From: DATGLG01 sp035294245
Lineage (GTDB): Bacteria > Pseudomonadota > Alphaproteobacteria > JACZXZ01
Length of the DNA stretch: 64,000 nt
Assembly (NCBI GenBank): GCA_035294245.1
Contig: DATGLG010000012.1
Location: 62,001 to 126,000, forward strand
Direction of reading: 5' to 3'
Within the stretch, counting starts at the first letter, position 1. Every line of letters begins with the position of its first letter. This document shows positions 8,405 through 16,903 of the stretch, in pieces. The position numbers and the translations under genes are program-made. The notes below the pieces were generated by a model. That model did not search any database. It saw only the letters and a program-made list of their open reading frames with translations, and was not told the origin of the DNA.

Positions 8405-9100
8405 ATGGACGACCGCAAGGCCCTCAACCTGGACGCCGAAAAATCCTGGCTCGACGCCCCGCCGCTGCGCCGCGGCCTCGCCTGGCGCGGGGCCCTCCTC
8501 CTCGATCCCGCCGGCTGGCGCCGCTCCGGCCGGGCGGCGAGCCAGCGCCTCGCCGCTCTCGCCGCGCGCCTCGGCCCCGGTCCCACCGCGAGCCGGCGCC
8601 TGCGTGACCTCGCGGCGCGGCTGCGACCGGATGACGCAGTGCGCCGCCGTCTTCGCGCGCTCACCCGCCTCGGCGCGGCGCCGCCGCTGCCGCGTCGGCA
8701 GGGCTTTCTCGACTTCGCGGCCCTGCGCCGCGAGCGCGCCAATGACTGGCTGGTGGCTCCCCGCGACTTCGCCGCGGCCAAGCCGGACGCCGCGGCGCCC
8801 TATTTCGCCGTGCCCGCGACCCGGCTCTCGGCGATGTGGTGCGCCGTCGTCGAGGAGGAGCCGCGCACGGCGATCACCGCCGTCTCCGACGACCGCCTGC
8901 GCATCGAGGCGACCCAGGCGAGCCCCGTCTTCCGCTTCGTCGACGACATCAGCGCCTGGTGCCTCCCCGACGGCGCGCGGGGCAGCTCCCTCGTCGTCTA
9001 TAGCCGCGCCCGCAGCGGCCATTGGGACGCGGGCGTCAACCGCCGTCGCGTCAAGCGCTGGCTGCACCGGCTCGAGGAATGGGTGAGCGCCACGATCTGA
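8405..9100 (+). CDS. DUF1499 domain protein
   Basis: A 231-aa protein from the ATG at 8405; a GTG at 8309 overlapping the previous stop would make it 263 aa, but the added part looks non-coding. The second half (from APRDFAAAKPDAAAPYFAV to the end) is a DUF1499 domain: ITAVSDDRLRIEATQ, SPVFRFVDDISAWCLPD, and the SRARSGHWDAGVNRRRVKRW signature near the C-terminus. The first 110 residues are Arg/Ala/Leu-rich with no membrane helix, unlike many family members. Function unknown. Confidence 0.75.
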   Translation: MDDRKALNLDAEKSWLDAPPLRRGLAWRGALLLDPAGWRRSGRAASQRLAALAARLGPGPTASRRLRDLAARLRPDDAVRRRLRALTRLGAAPPLPRRQGFLDFAALRRERANDWLVAPRDFAAAKPDAAAPYFAVPATRLSAMWCAVVEEEPRTAITAVSDDRLRIEATQASPVFRFVDDISAWCLPDGARGSSLVVYSRARSGHWDAGVNRRRVKRWLHRLEEWVSATI

Positions 9101-9132
9101 GGGCCGGCGCGGGCTGCCCGCCCGCTTGCTCC

Positions 9133-10068
9133 CTATTTGCGCGCATAGACCTCGTAATAGTCGTCGGGCCGCGCGCCCGCGGCGAGCGCGCAAAGGCGAG
9201 CGGCGACGGTGTCGATGGGCTGCCAGTCCAGCGCCGCATCGCTGTCGCCGGGAACGACGGCGCCGGTCGCGTAATGCTGCGCCGCGAAGCGGGCGAGCGC
9301 CTCCGGCTCGCCGCCCATCTCGACGATCTGGCGCGGCGCGTATTCGAAGACAAGCGCCTGCGCCCTGGCGAGCACGCGGCGACCGCCGGCCAGGATGCGC
9401 GCCTCGGCTCCTTGGGTGTCGATCTTGACGGCGACCGGGCCGGCCAGCGCGTCGGCATCGAGCACGTCGTCGAGGCGCTCGGCCGCCACCTTGATCACCT
9501 CGCGGCCGCGCTCGTCATGAGGATCGGAGAGGGCGCCCAGGCGGATGCGATGGTCGCCGAGATTATAGGGCGAGAGGTCGAAATCGAGGACCGCGCGCCG
9601 GTCGAAGAGGGCCAGGTTGAAGAGCTCGACGTTGTCGGCGGCGCAATTGCGCGCCACGTTGCCGGCGAGGTAGTGGAAATTGCGCGGCTCCGGCTCGAAG
9701 GCCTTGCACGCCACGCGCGGGTTCTGCGCCACGGGGATGGTGGTCAGCCCGATATTGGCGCCGATATCGATATAGGTGCCGCCGCCGCGCGCGAAGAGGT
9801 CGCAGAAGAAGCGGTTGGCGGCGCTGGCCCAGCGCTTGGTGCGGGCATAGGCCTGGAGGATCGAGCCGTCCTCGATGGCGCCCTCGATGAGGCCGTACTC
9901 CCCGGCGACGCGGATCGCCGTGACGCCATAGGCGCGCGCCAGGGCCTGGAAGACGCGGTAGCCTTTCGGATGCCGCGCCAGCCCGTCGAGGGCTGCGCGC
10001 CGCGTCTCCTTGGGGATGAGCTGGGTGACGGCGAGCAGCGATGCTCCCGAGCGGAATTTCGTTATCAT
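9133..10068 (-). CDS. FkbM family methyltransferase
   Basis: A 311-aa SAM-dependent methyltransferase. Motif I is GTYIDIGANIGLTTIPVA (about residues 96-113), followed by the family's CKAFEPEPRNFHYLAGNV and the later VAVKIDTQGAEARILAGG that marks FkbM proteins. Members O-methylate sugars, polyketides or glycans. It is alone on the minus strand here, convergent with the DUF1499 gene and far from the sugar cluster at 38-46 kb, so its substrate cannot be inferred from neighbours. Confidence 0.88.
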   Translation of the reverse strand: MITKFRSGASLLAVTQLIPKETRRAALDGLARHPKGYRVFQALARAYGVTAIRVAGEYGLIEGAIEDGSILQAYARTKRWASAANRFFCDLFARGGGTYIDIGANIGLTTIPVAQNPRVACKAFEPEPRNFHYLAGNVARNCAADNVELFNLALFDRRAVLDFDLSPYNLGDHRIRLGALSDPHDERGREVIKVAAERLDDVLDADALAGPVAVKIDTQGAEARILAGGRRVLARAQALVFEYAPRQIVEMGGEPEALARFAAQHYATGAVVPGDSDAALDWQPIDTVAARLCALAAGARPDDYYEVYARK

Positions 10069-10333
10069 CTTCCCTCACAACGCCATGGGCCTTGCCGCCG
10101 TGGCGCCGAAGGGAGCGACAGCATCCGCGCATCGCGCAGGCTGCCGGGTGGCGATGACGGGCGCGCCGCTGCGGCGCGGCTGGCCGCAGGAAAGCGGTGC
10201 GCGAGTCAAAGGCGCTCCGACGCTCACGGTGGCGGTTTGCGCCGAGTCTGATGCTCGGCTAAGGAAGAGCATAGCGCAGATCGCGCGGAAAGAATATTGC
10301 GATCGCGCGGCAATCTCGCAACAGTGAGGGCGC

Positions 10334-10579
10334 GTGAGCGAAACCCGGGCCATCCCCCGCCGCATCATCGGCTTCCACCGCGACGAGAGCGGCGACTGGG
10401 TGGCCGAGCTCGACTGCGGCCACGGCCAGCATGTGCGCCACGACCCGCCCTTCCGCCTGCGGCCCTGGGTCGAGACGGCCGAGGGGCGGCGCGGCAAGCT
10501 CGGCGAGACCCTCCCCTGCCGCAAATGCGCCGAGGGGGCGCCGCCCGACCCGCCATTTCCGGGACCCCAAGCGGCGTAG
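10334..10579 (+). CDS. DUF3565 family small protein
   Basis: An 81-aa protein with a GTG start. It carries the family core RRIIGFHRDESGDWVAELDC, GHGQHVRHDPPF and RPWVETAEGRRGKLG. A Cys-His pair (CGHGQH) and a closing CRKC suggest a small metal site. No function is established. Similar proteins occur as lone genes across proteobacteria. Confidence 0.85.
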   Translation: MSETRAIPRRIIGFHRDESGDWVAELDCGHGQHVRHDPPFRLRPWVETAEGRRGKLGETLPCRKCAEGAPPDPPFPGPQAA

Positions 10580-10686
10580 CCGGTTCCTGCGCTGTCATCC
10601 GCCGCGACAGGGTTCTGTAATGGAATCTTTACAGGCCGAAGCCCATCCGGCGCCACAGCCCATTGATTTCGCTCAAGGGATGTCCG

Positions 10687-10702
10687 TGGCATAAGATTTG
10701 CT
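10687..10702 (+). promoter_or_regulatory. Sigma-54 (RpoN) promoter, -24/-12
   Basis: TGGCATAAGATTTGCT keeps the invariant GG (10688-10689), ten bases, then GC (10700-10701), and matches TGGCAC-N5-TTGCW in all but one position outside the spacer. It lies about 78 bp upstream of the PEP-CTERM gene, allowing a leader of about 65 nt. RpoN control of PEP-CTERM genes, through PrsK/PrsR, is known in other bacteria. Confidence 0.72.
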
Positions 10703-10779
10703 GAATCATCCGGGGGATTATCGCGGCGGTCCATATTCGAACGATCCGGTCGCGACCCGTGGGATGAAAGGGCGTCATA

Positions 10780-11508
10780 ATGTATAAAGTCACGATCGGT
10801 CGCGGCCTCGGCCTCGCTGCCGCAGTGCTCCTGGCTCTCTCCGCGCTTCCGGCGCAGGCCTCGACGATCTTCACCCCGCTGACGGCGGCCCAGTTCACGT
10901 CGCTGAATGGAAGCGGCGCCTCCTACGGCCCGCCGCCGCCGGTCAATTTCACCGAGCCGGGGCCGATCACCGTCAATAGCGGCACCACGACCGATCTCTT
11001 CGCCGGGCCGAAGCCGGGCCAGAAGAACGTGACCAACCTGGTCTTCGTCTTCTCAGGCGCCAGCAACGCCTTCGCCGGCACCATCGACCTCACCCTCAAG
11101 GACCGCAACGGCAATCCGATCGGCACCGCCAGCTTCGACAGCAGCAACTTCTTCTCGACCGCGGCCGCCGGCTTCCCGAGCCTCATGGGCGGCATCGGCA
11201 ACGGCCAAGTGTACAACATCGCCTTCCCCAGCGCTTACCACGCCGGCATCGAGGTGCCCCTGAGCGATTTCGGCACGCTCACCACCGGCAACGTCGTCGG
11301 CCAGATCGACGTGGTGACCATCAACGCCGTCGACCTCCGCGTCGACATCTTCGGCGTCAACAGCAAGGGCCGGATCATCAACAACACGCCCAATAGCGGC
11401 GCCCTCGGCATCGCCGACGCGCCCATCCCGGTGCCCGAGCCCGGCATCCTCGCCGTCCTCGGCGGCGCCCTGCTCGGCTTCGTCGCCTTCCGCCGCCGCC
11501 GCGCCTGA
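10780..11508 (+). CDS. PEP-CTERM sorting-domain protein
   Basis: A 242-aa exported protein. The signal peptide (residues 1-28, core GLAAAVLLALSAL) ends PAQA-S. A Ser/Thr/Asn-rich beta-type domain of about 180 residues follows. The C-terminal sorting tail is PVPEPGILAVLGGALLGFV then FRRRRA: PEP motif, membrane helix, Arg cluster. The start is supported by GAAAGGG. A sigma-54 promoter precedes it. The two PEP-CTERM proteins in the window share only the tail. The exosortase must be elsewhere in the genome. Confidence 0.88.
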   Translation: MYKVTIGRGLGLAAAVLLALSALPAQASTIFTPLTAAQFTSLNGSGASYGPPPPVNFTEPGPITVNSGTTTDLFAGPKPGQKNVTNLVFVFSGASNAFAGTIDLTLKDRNGNPIGTASFDSSNFFSTAAAGFPSLMGGIGNGQVYNIAFPSAYHAGIEVPLSDFGTLTTGNVVGQIDVVTINAVDLRVDIFGVNSKGRIINNTPNSGALGIADAPIPVPEPGILAVLGGALLGFVAFRRRRA

Positions 11509-11561
11509 GGCCGGGGCGCAGGCAGCGCCGCCTGGCATTCTCCCGGCATCGGCTTCAGACC

Positions 11562-11682
11562 CGTCGTGCCCGGGCTTGCTCCGGGCACCCACGGTTTTTC
11601 AGATTTGAGGCGTGGATGCGCGGGACGTGAAGCTTGTCCTCGGGCCGGCCGTTGGCCGGACCCGGGGGCCCGCGCATGACGA
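11562..11682. repeat. Palindromic intergenic repeat (GCCCGGGC family)
   Basis: Two halves in inverted orientation: CGTCGTGCCCGGGCTTGCTC to CACCCACG (11562-11593) and CGTGGATGCGCGGG... to CGCGCATGACG (11611-11682). This resembles the common alphaproteobacterial CGTCATGCCCGGGC...CCACG repeat. It fills much of the gene-free stretch 11509-11899; nothing else is recognisable there. Confidence 0.6.
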
Positions 11683-11899
11683 TTGGGACGAATCCCGTGC
11701 CTGTGCTTTGAGGCGCCATGGGATCGCACGCAACGGGATAACCGGGCGAACAGGACGCACTTCCAATGGCTTCGTGACCTGGATATGCTGCGCCCCTCCC
11801 GGCAGCGGCCCGGGCGCCGCGAGCGCCTGGCGAGCCGCGCCGCTCGTCGCAGAACGGCCCGGCGGGCGTGGGTGCCGCCGCGGGCCCTTGAGAGGCTCG

Positions 11900-13465
11900 A
11901 TGTATTATTCTCGCTGGCAGATCGCCGCGATCGCCTTTGCCTGTTTCCTCGGCGTCCTCTTCGCGCTGCCGAACGTGGTCAGCCAGGACGCCCTCCGCTA
12001 CCTGCCCTTCGACCGCCAGATCCATCTCGGCCTCGACCTCAAGGGCGGCACCTATCTCCTCCTCCAGGTCGATGTCGCCGCCGCCGAGCATGAGCGCCTC
12101 GAGAGCACCGTGGACGCGGTGCGCCGCGCTCTGCGCGGGGCCGAGATCGGCTATGCCGATCTCCGCGTCGCGGGCGGCATGGTGAGCTTCCGCGTCCTCG
12201 ATCCCAGCAAGGTCGACCAGGCGCGCCAGCTCCTCCGCCCCATCGCCGGCGCGCCGCCCAACGGCGATTACGAGATCGTCGCCGGCGAGAACAGCACCCT
12301 CGCCCTCAAGCCGACCGAGGCCGCGGCCCGCGCCCGCGCCGACGACGCCCTCCAGCGCTCGATCGAGATCGTGCGCCGCCGCGTCGACGAGACGGGGGTC
12401 AGCGAGCCGAGCATCGCCCGCCAGGGCAGCGACCGCATCGCCATCCAGCTTCCCGGCGTGCAGGATCCGGAGCGCCTGAAGCGCCTGCTCGGCACCACGG
12501 CGAAGATGACCTTCCACCTGGTGAGCCTCGCCACCCCGAGTGCGGCGGGCATCGCCCCGCCCGGCACCGAGTATCTTCCGAGCAACGACCCGACCGGGCC
12601 CGCGCGCTATCTCGTGCAGCGCGCCGTCGAGGTCGACGGCGCCCATCTCCGCGACGCGCGCGCCGCCGCCAACCAGCAGACCGGGCAATGGGTGGTCAAT
12701 ATCGAGTTCGACGCCGTCGGCTCGCGGCAGTTCGGCGACACCACGCGGCAGAATGTGGGTCGCCAGCTCGCCATCGTGCTCGACAACAAGGTGCTGAGCG
12801 CCCCCGTCATCCGCGAGCCCATCCTGGGCGGCCGCGCCGAGATCAGCGGCCATTTCACCGCGGCCTCCGCCAACGAGCTCGCCATCCTCCTGCGCGGCGG
12901 CGCGCTCCCCGCCCCCCTCAAGATCCTCGAGGAGCGCACCGTCGGGCCCAATCTCGGCGCCGACGCCATCCGCACCGGCATCTATGCCTGCGCCATCGGC
13001 GGCGTCCTCGTCATCGCCTTCATGCTGTTCTACTACCGCCTCTTCGGCATCTTCGCCTCGGTCGGGCTGGTGGTGAACCTCATCCTGCTGCTCGGCGCGC
13101 TCTCGCTGCTCCAGGCGAGCCTGACGCTCCCGGGCATCGTCGGCATCCTGCTCACCGTCGGCATGTCGGTCGACGCCAACGTGCTCATCAACGAGCGCAT
13201 CCGCGAGGAGGCGCGCAAGGGCCGCGGCCCCGTCTCGGCGATCCAGACCGGCTTCTCCAAGGCCATGTCGACGATCATCGACGCGAACCTCACGACGCTG
13301 CTCAAGATGATGATCCTCTATCTCCTCGGGACGGGGCCGGTGAAGGGCTTCGCCATCACCATCAGCATCGGCATCCTGACCTCGATGTTCACCGCCGTCG
13401 TGCTGGTGCGGCTCCTCGTCTCGCTGTGGCTGCGCCGGGCGCGGCCCAAGACTCTGCTGGCCTAG
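11900..13465 (+). CDS. secD: Protein translocase subunit SecD
   Basis: A 521-aa inner-membrane protein that, with SecF, uses the proton gradient to complete Sec-dependent export. The first helix (residues 5-25) is followed by the signature HLGLDLKGGTYLLLQVDV. The periplasmic P1 region includes RRRVDETGVSEPSIARQGSD. The C-terminal block of five helices includes LTLPGIVGILLTVGMSVDAN and the conserved INERIREE. I start at 11900 (MYYSRWQIA), behind GAGAGG; the frame upstream is repeat DNA. secF follows. No yajC precedes it, unlike the usual order. Confidence 0.95.
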   Translation: MYYSRWQIAAIAFACFLGVLFALPNVVSQDALRYLPFDRQIHLGLDLKGGTYLLLQVDVAAAEHERLESTVDAVRRALRGAEIGYADLRVAGGMVSFRVLDPSKVDQARQLLRPIAGAPPNGDYEIVAGENSTLALKPTEAAARARADDALQRSIEIVRRRVDETGVSEPSIARQGSDRIAIQLPGVQDPERLKRLLGTTAKMTFHLVSLATPSAAGIAPPGTEYLPSNDPTGPARYLVQRAVEVDGAHLRDARAAANQQTGQWVVNIEFDAVGSRQFGDTTRQNVGRQLAIVLDNKVLSAPVIREPILGGRAEISGHFTAASANELAILLRGGALPAPLKILEERTVGPNLGADAIRTGIYACAIGGVLVIAFMLFYYRLFGIFASVGLVVNLILLLGALSLLQASLTLPGIVGILLTVGMSVDANVLINERIREEARKGRGPVSAIQTGFSKAMSTIIDANLTTLLKMMILYLLGTGPVKGFAITISIGILTSMFTAVVLVRLLVSLWLRRARPKTLLA

Positions 13466-13502
13466 AGAGGCATATGCTCGGATCGAATTGGCAGCGTTGC
13501 AT

Positions 13503-13566
13503 CGTCATTCCCGCGGAAGCGGGAATCCATGGCCCGCTGGGCCCCCGCCTGCGCGGGGGCGACGAT
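13503..13566. repeat. Palindromic repeat between secD and secF
   Basis: A hairpin unit CGTCATTCCCGCGGAAGCGG-GAATCCA (13503-13529) is followed by an inverted, diverged partner CCCGCCTGCGCGGGGGCGACG. It belongs to the same family as 37775-37803 and 37877-37960. It sits in the secD-secF leader and could affect transcript stability. Confidence 0.7.
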
Positions 13567-13609
13567 CGCAGCACTTCAACGTAAGCGGACACGCTTCAAG
13601 GAAGACCCT

Positions 13610-14596
13610 ATGTTCGGACCCCGCCTCATCCGCGACGACACGACGATCCCGTTCATGAACGGGCGCTTCGCCGGGCTCATCGTCTCGGCCGTGCTCAGCA
13701 TCGGCTCGATCCTTCTCGCCGCGGCCTATCCCGGCCTCAATTACGGCATCGATTTCCGCGGCGGCATCGCCATCCAGGCGCATATGCCGAAAGCCGTGAA
13801 CTTCGAGGATCTGCGCGGCCAGCTCGCCAAGCTCAATCTCGGCCCCGTCGAGCTTCAGCAGTTCGGCTCGCCCCAGGACGTCGAGATCCGCTTCGAGCGG
13901 CAGCCGGGGGACGATTCGGCGCAGCAGCAGGCGGCGAGCGCCGTGCGCAAGTCGCTCGAGCAGAACGAGCCCGGCACCTCGCTGCAGAGTGTCGAGGCCG
14001 TGGGCGCCACCGTGAGCAGCGAGCTCTTCCGCGACGGCCTCACCGCCCTCGGCATCGCCCTCATCGCCATGCTCGGCTATATCTGGTTCCGCTTCGAGTG
14101 GCAGTTCGGCGTGGCGGCGACGGCGACCCTCATCCTCGACGTGACCAAGATCGTCGGCTTCTACGGCCTGACCCAGTTCCAGTTCAACACCACGGCGATC
14201 GTCGCGATCCTCACCATCATGGGCTACTCGATCAACGACAAGGTCGTCGTCTATGACCGCGTGCGCGAGAATCTGCGCCTCTACCGCCGCATGACCCTGC
14301 GCGCCCTCATCGACCGCAGCATCAACGAGACGCTCGGCCGCACCATCGCCACCTCGGGCACGGTGTTCCTCGCCATCCTGCCGCTCGCCTTGATGAGCAG
14401 CGGCGATCTGCGCCAATTCGCCATCGTGCTCCTGGCGGGCATCGTGATCGGCACCTCGTCCTCGATCTTCATCGCCGCCCCCATCCTCCTCCTCCTCGGC
14501 GAGGGGCGCATCCGCCGCCCGGTGCCCCAGGCGGGACCCGAGAAGTCGGGACCTGAGAAGGCAGGCCCCGAGCCGGCGAGCGGCCCGGCGCGGTAA
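13610..14596 (+). CDS. secF: Protein translocase subunit SecF
   Basis: A 328-aa partner of SecD. Helix 1 (about residues 19-39) is followed by the family motif YGIDFRGGIAIQ. A periplasmic loop of about 90 residues and five further helices follow, with the diagnostic IMGYSINDKVVVYDRVREN. The start at 13610 follows AAGGAAG; the frame further upstream is repeat. The C-terminal 25 residues contain three short GPEK(S/A)GPE-type repeats of low complexity. It is convergent with the MetE-core gene, only 5 bp away. Confidence 0.95.
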   Translation: MFGPRLIRDDTTIPFMNGRFAGLIVSAVLSIGSILLAAAYPGLNYGIDFRGGIAIQAHMPKAVNFEDLRGQLAKLNLGPVELQQFGSPQDVEIRFERQPGDDSAQQQAASAVRKSLEQNEPGTSLQSVEAVGATVSSELFRDGLTALGIALIAMLGYIWFRFEWQFGVAATATLILDVTKIVGFYGLTQFQFNTTAIVAILTIMGYSINDKVVVYDRVRENLRLYRRMTLRALIDRSINETLGRTIATSGTVFLAILPLALMSSGDLRQFAIVLLAGIVIGTSSSIFIAAPILLLLGEGRIRRPVPQAGPEKSGPEKAGPEPASGPAR

Positions 14597-14601
14597 AGGC
14601 C

Positions 14602-15627
14602 TCAGCCTCCCGCCAGCTCCTTGCGCGCCAGGGCGGCGCCGGCCGTGAGCGCGCGCAGCTTGCCCCGCGCCACCTCGCGCGGCAGCGGCGCCATGCCGCA
14701 ATTGGTGCAGGGGATGATGCGCGCGAGGGGAACGTGACTTGAGGCGCGCCGGATCACCTCGCAGACCGCCTCGGGCGTCTCCACCTCGTGGCTCGCCACG
14801 TCGATGACGCCGACCATGACCTCCTTGCCCTCGAGCAGGCCGAGAAGCGAAATCGGCACCCGGGAGGCCGCGCATTCGAGAGAGACCTGGTCGATGCGGC
14901 TCCTGGCGAGGGCGGGGAAGAAATGCTCGTATTGGCGCCACTCGCCGCCGAGCGACTTCTTCCAGTCGATATTCGCCTTGATGCCGTAGCCGTAGCAGAT
15001 ATGGACGGCCGTCTTGATCCGCAATCCCTCGACGGCGCGGTTGAGCGCCTCGACACCCCATTCCACCGTCGCCTCCGGATAAGCGTTGAAGGCGGGCTCG
15101 TCGAGCTGCAGCACGTCGACGCCGAGGTCCTCGAGCTCCCGCGCCTCCTCGTTGATGACGCGGGCGAACGCCATCGCGAGCTTGGGGCGGTCGTTGTAAT
15201 AGGCGTCGGCCAGGGTGTCGACGATGGTCATCGGGCCGGGAATGGTGAATTTGAGCTTGTGCCGCGTATAGGCGCGGGCGAAGCGCGCCTCCTCGCCATG
15301 CACCGAGCGGCGCCGCGCGATGGCGCCGACGACCGTCGGGCAATTCGCCTCGTAGCGATTGTCGCGGATGCCGATGCGCTTCTTGTGCTGGAAGTCGATG
15401 CCCTCGATGCGCTCGAGGAATCCGTGCACGAAATGCTGGCGCGACTGCTCGCCGTCGGTGACGATGTCGATGCCGGCGGCCTCCTCCTCCTTGAGCCAGA
15501 GGAGGGTGGCGTCCCGCTTGGCCTGGGCGAGCGCCTCGCCCCCGTGGCGCCAGGCCGGCCACAGCTTCTCCGTCTCGGCGAGCCAGAAGGGCTTGGGCAG
15601 GCTGCCGGCGATGGTCGTCTCGAGCAT
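14602..15627 (-). CDS. MetE catalytic-domain methyltransferase (cobalamin-independent methionine synthase family)
   Basis: A 341-aa protein equivalent to the C-terminal catalytic half of MetE, without the N-terminal domain of the 750-aa enzyme. All zinc ligands are visible: H209 and C211 in AVHICYGYG, E251 in VSLEC, and C310 in IIPCTNCGMAP. Core-MetE proteins can use methyl donors other than folate. It is divergent from a homocysteine S-methyltransferase gene, which supports a role in methyl transfer to homocysteine. The donor is unknown. The ATG at 15627 is preceded by GGGAGGCGACCC. Confidence 0.88.
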   Translation of the reverse strand: MLETTIAGSLPKPFWLAETEKLWPAWRHGGEALAQAKRDATLLWLKEEEAAGIDIVTDGEQSRQHFVHGFLERIEGIDFQHKKRIGIRDNRYEANCPTVVGAIARRRSVHGEEARFARAYTRHKLKFTIPGPMTIVDTLADAYYNDRPKLAMAFARVINEEARELEDLGVDVLQLDEPAFNAYPEATVEWGVEALNRAVEGLRIKTAVHICYGYGIKANIDWKKSLGGEWRQYEHFFPALARSRIDQVSLECAASRVPISLLGLLEGKEVMVGVIDVASHEVETPEAVCEVIRRASSHVPLARIIPCTNCGMAPLPREVARGKLRALTAGAALARKELAGG

Positions 15628-15723
15628 GGGTCGCCTCCCTCGGCAAGGGCGCGGCTTGGGGCCGCTTTTCGATCGCGCGCCCGAGTACTCTCCATCAAAG
15701 ACGATGGGGTCACAAGGAGCATC

Positions 15724-15869
15724 GTTGCGAGGTCGCCCGCGATTATCGCGAGGGGAGCAAGCCAGATTTTGTAATGAGTCTGGACCGCTTCGTCGCTATG
15801 CTCCTCGCGGTGACGTCGACGGTGTTACGGCGTCATTGCGCGCCCCCGAAAAGGGCGAGGCAATCCAAG
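15724..15869. repeat. REPIN-like repeat units, copy 6 (diverged)
   Basis: The space between the two divergent methyltransferase genes holds a decayed dimer (GTTGCGAGGTCGC... to GCCAGA, then TCTGGACCGCTTCG... to GCGGTGACG). A third inverted half follows: CGTCATTGCGCGCC to GAGGCAATCCAAG. The last half abuts the ribosome-binding site of the + strand gene. Confidence 0.6.
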
Positions 15870-15883
15870 CCTCAGGAGGCGGG

Positions 15884-16876
15884 ATGATCGACGAGCTCCT
15901 GGCGACGCGGGACTGGCTTCTCGCCGATGGCGCGACCGGCACCAATCTCTTCGCCATGGGCCTCGTCTCCGGCGAGGCGCCCGAGCTGTGGAACGAGACC
16001 CATCCGGAGCGCGTGCAGGATCTCCATCGGCGCTTCGTCGCTGCGGGCGCCGACATCATCCTGACCAACTCCTTCGGCTGCAACCGCCGCCGCCTCGCCC
16101 TCCACAAGCTCGAGGCGCGCACCGGCGCTCTTGCCCGCCGCGCCGCCGAGAATGCGCGCGCCGTCGCCGATCGCGCCGGCCGCCGCGTCGTCGTTGCCGG
16201 CTCGGTCGGGCCCACGGGCGATCTCTTCGCACCCCTCGGCGCGCTCACCGAGGCGCTCGCGATCGAGGTCTTCGCCGAGGAGATCGAGGGATTGCGCGCG
16301 GGCGGTGCGGAGGTGATCTGGATCGAGACCATGTCCGCCCTCGAGGAGATGCGCGCCGCCGCGCTCGCCGCCGCGCGGCACGGCATGCCCTATGCCGTGA
16401 CCGCGAGCTTCGACACCGCGGGGAACACCATGATGGGCGTCACGCCCGCGCGTTTCGTCGAGACCGTCGCCGGCTTCGCGCCCGCGCCCTGCGCCGCCGG
16501 CGCCAATTGCGGCGTTGGCGCCTCGGACCTCCTCGTCTCGATGCTTGCCATGAGCGAGACGGCCCCGCCGCTTCCCCTCATCGCCAAGGCCAATTGCGGC
16601 ATCCCCGAGGTCCATGGCAGCCATGTCCATTACAGCGGCACGCCGGCGCTGATGGCGGACTATGCGCGCCTCGCCCGCGACGCCGGGGCCCGCATCATCG
16701 GCGGCTGCTGCGGCACCAGCCCCGAGCATCTCGCGGCGATGCGCCTCGCCCTCGAGGGCCATCGCCGCGGACGGCACCCCGATCGCGACCGCATCACGGC
16801 CGCGATCGGCCCCCTCGCCTCGCCGCCATCCCGGGCCGACGCCGCCCCTCGTCGTCGCGGCCGGCGCCCGCGATAG
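15884..16876 (+). CDS. Homocysteine S-methyltransferase family protein
   Basis: A 330-aa zinc enzyme of the BHMT/MmuM/MetH-N family. The barrel start is LLADGATGTNLFAMGL, followed by ILTNSFGCNRRRL. The three zinc cysteines are C209 (GANCGVG) and C275-C276 (IIGGCCGTSPEH). It transfers a methyl group to homocysteine from an unknown donor such as betaine or S-methylmethionine. I use the ATG at 15884, behind AGGAGGCGGG; the open frame upstream crosses repeats. The last 35 residues are Arg/Pro-rich and probably disordered. Confidence 0.9.
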   Translation: MIDELLATRDWLLADGATGTNLFAMGLVSGEAPELWNETHPERVQDLHRRFVAAGADIILTNSFGCNRRRLALHKLEARTGALARRAAENARAVADRAGRRVVVAGSVGPTGDLFAPLGALTEALAIEVFAEEIEGLRAGGAEVIWIETMSALEEMRAAALAAARHGMPYAVTASFDTAGNTMMGVTPARFVETVAGFAPAPCAAGANCGVGASDLLVSMLAMSETAPPLPLIAKANCGIPEVHGSHVHYSGTPALMADYARLARDAGARIIGGCCGTSPEHLAAMRLALEGHRRGRHPDRDRITAAIGPLASPPSRADAAPRRRGRRPR

Positions 16877-16903
16877 CACGGCGCACGCGCGGCGCCGCCG
16901 TCA

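Noticed and set aside
11574..11604. GCCCGGGC hairpin with TTTTT as a terminator of the PEP-CTERM gene
   Set aside because: The stem is part of a widespread intergenic repeat and the T-run is 8 bp away from it; termination is possible but not supported.
13505..15646. A 713-codon minus-strand frame across secF and the MetE-core gene
   Set aside because: It runs antisense to secF and out of frame with the MetE-core gene, both of which have full sets of family motifs.
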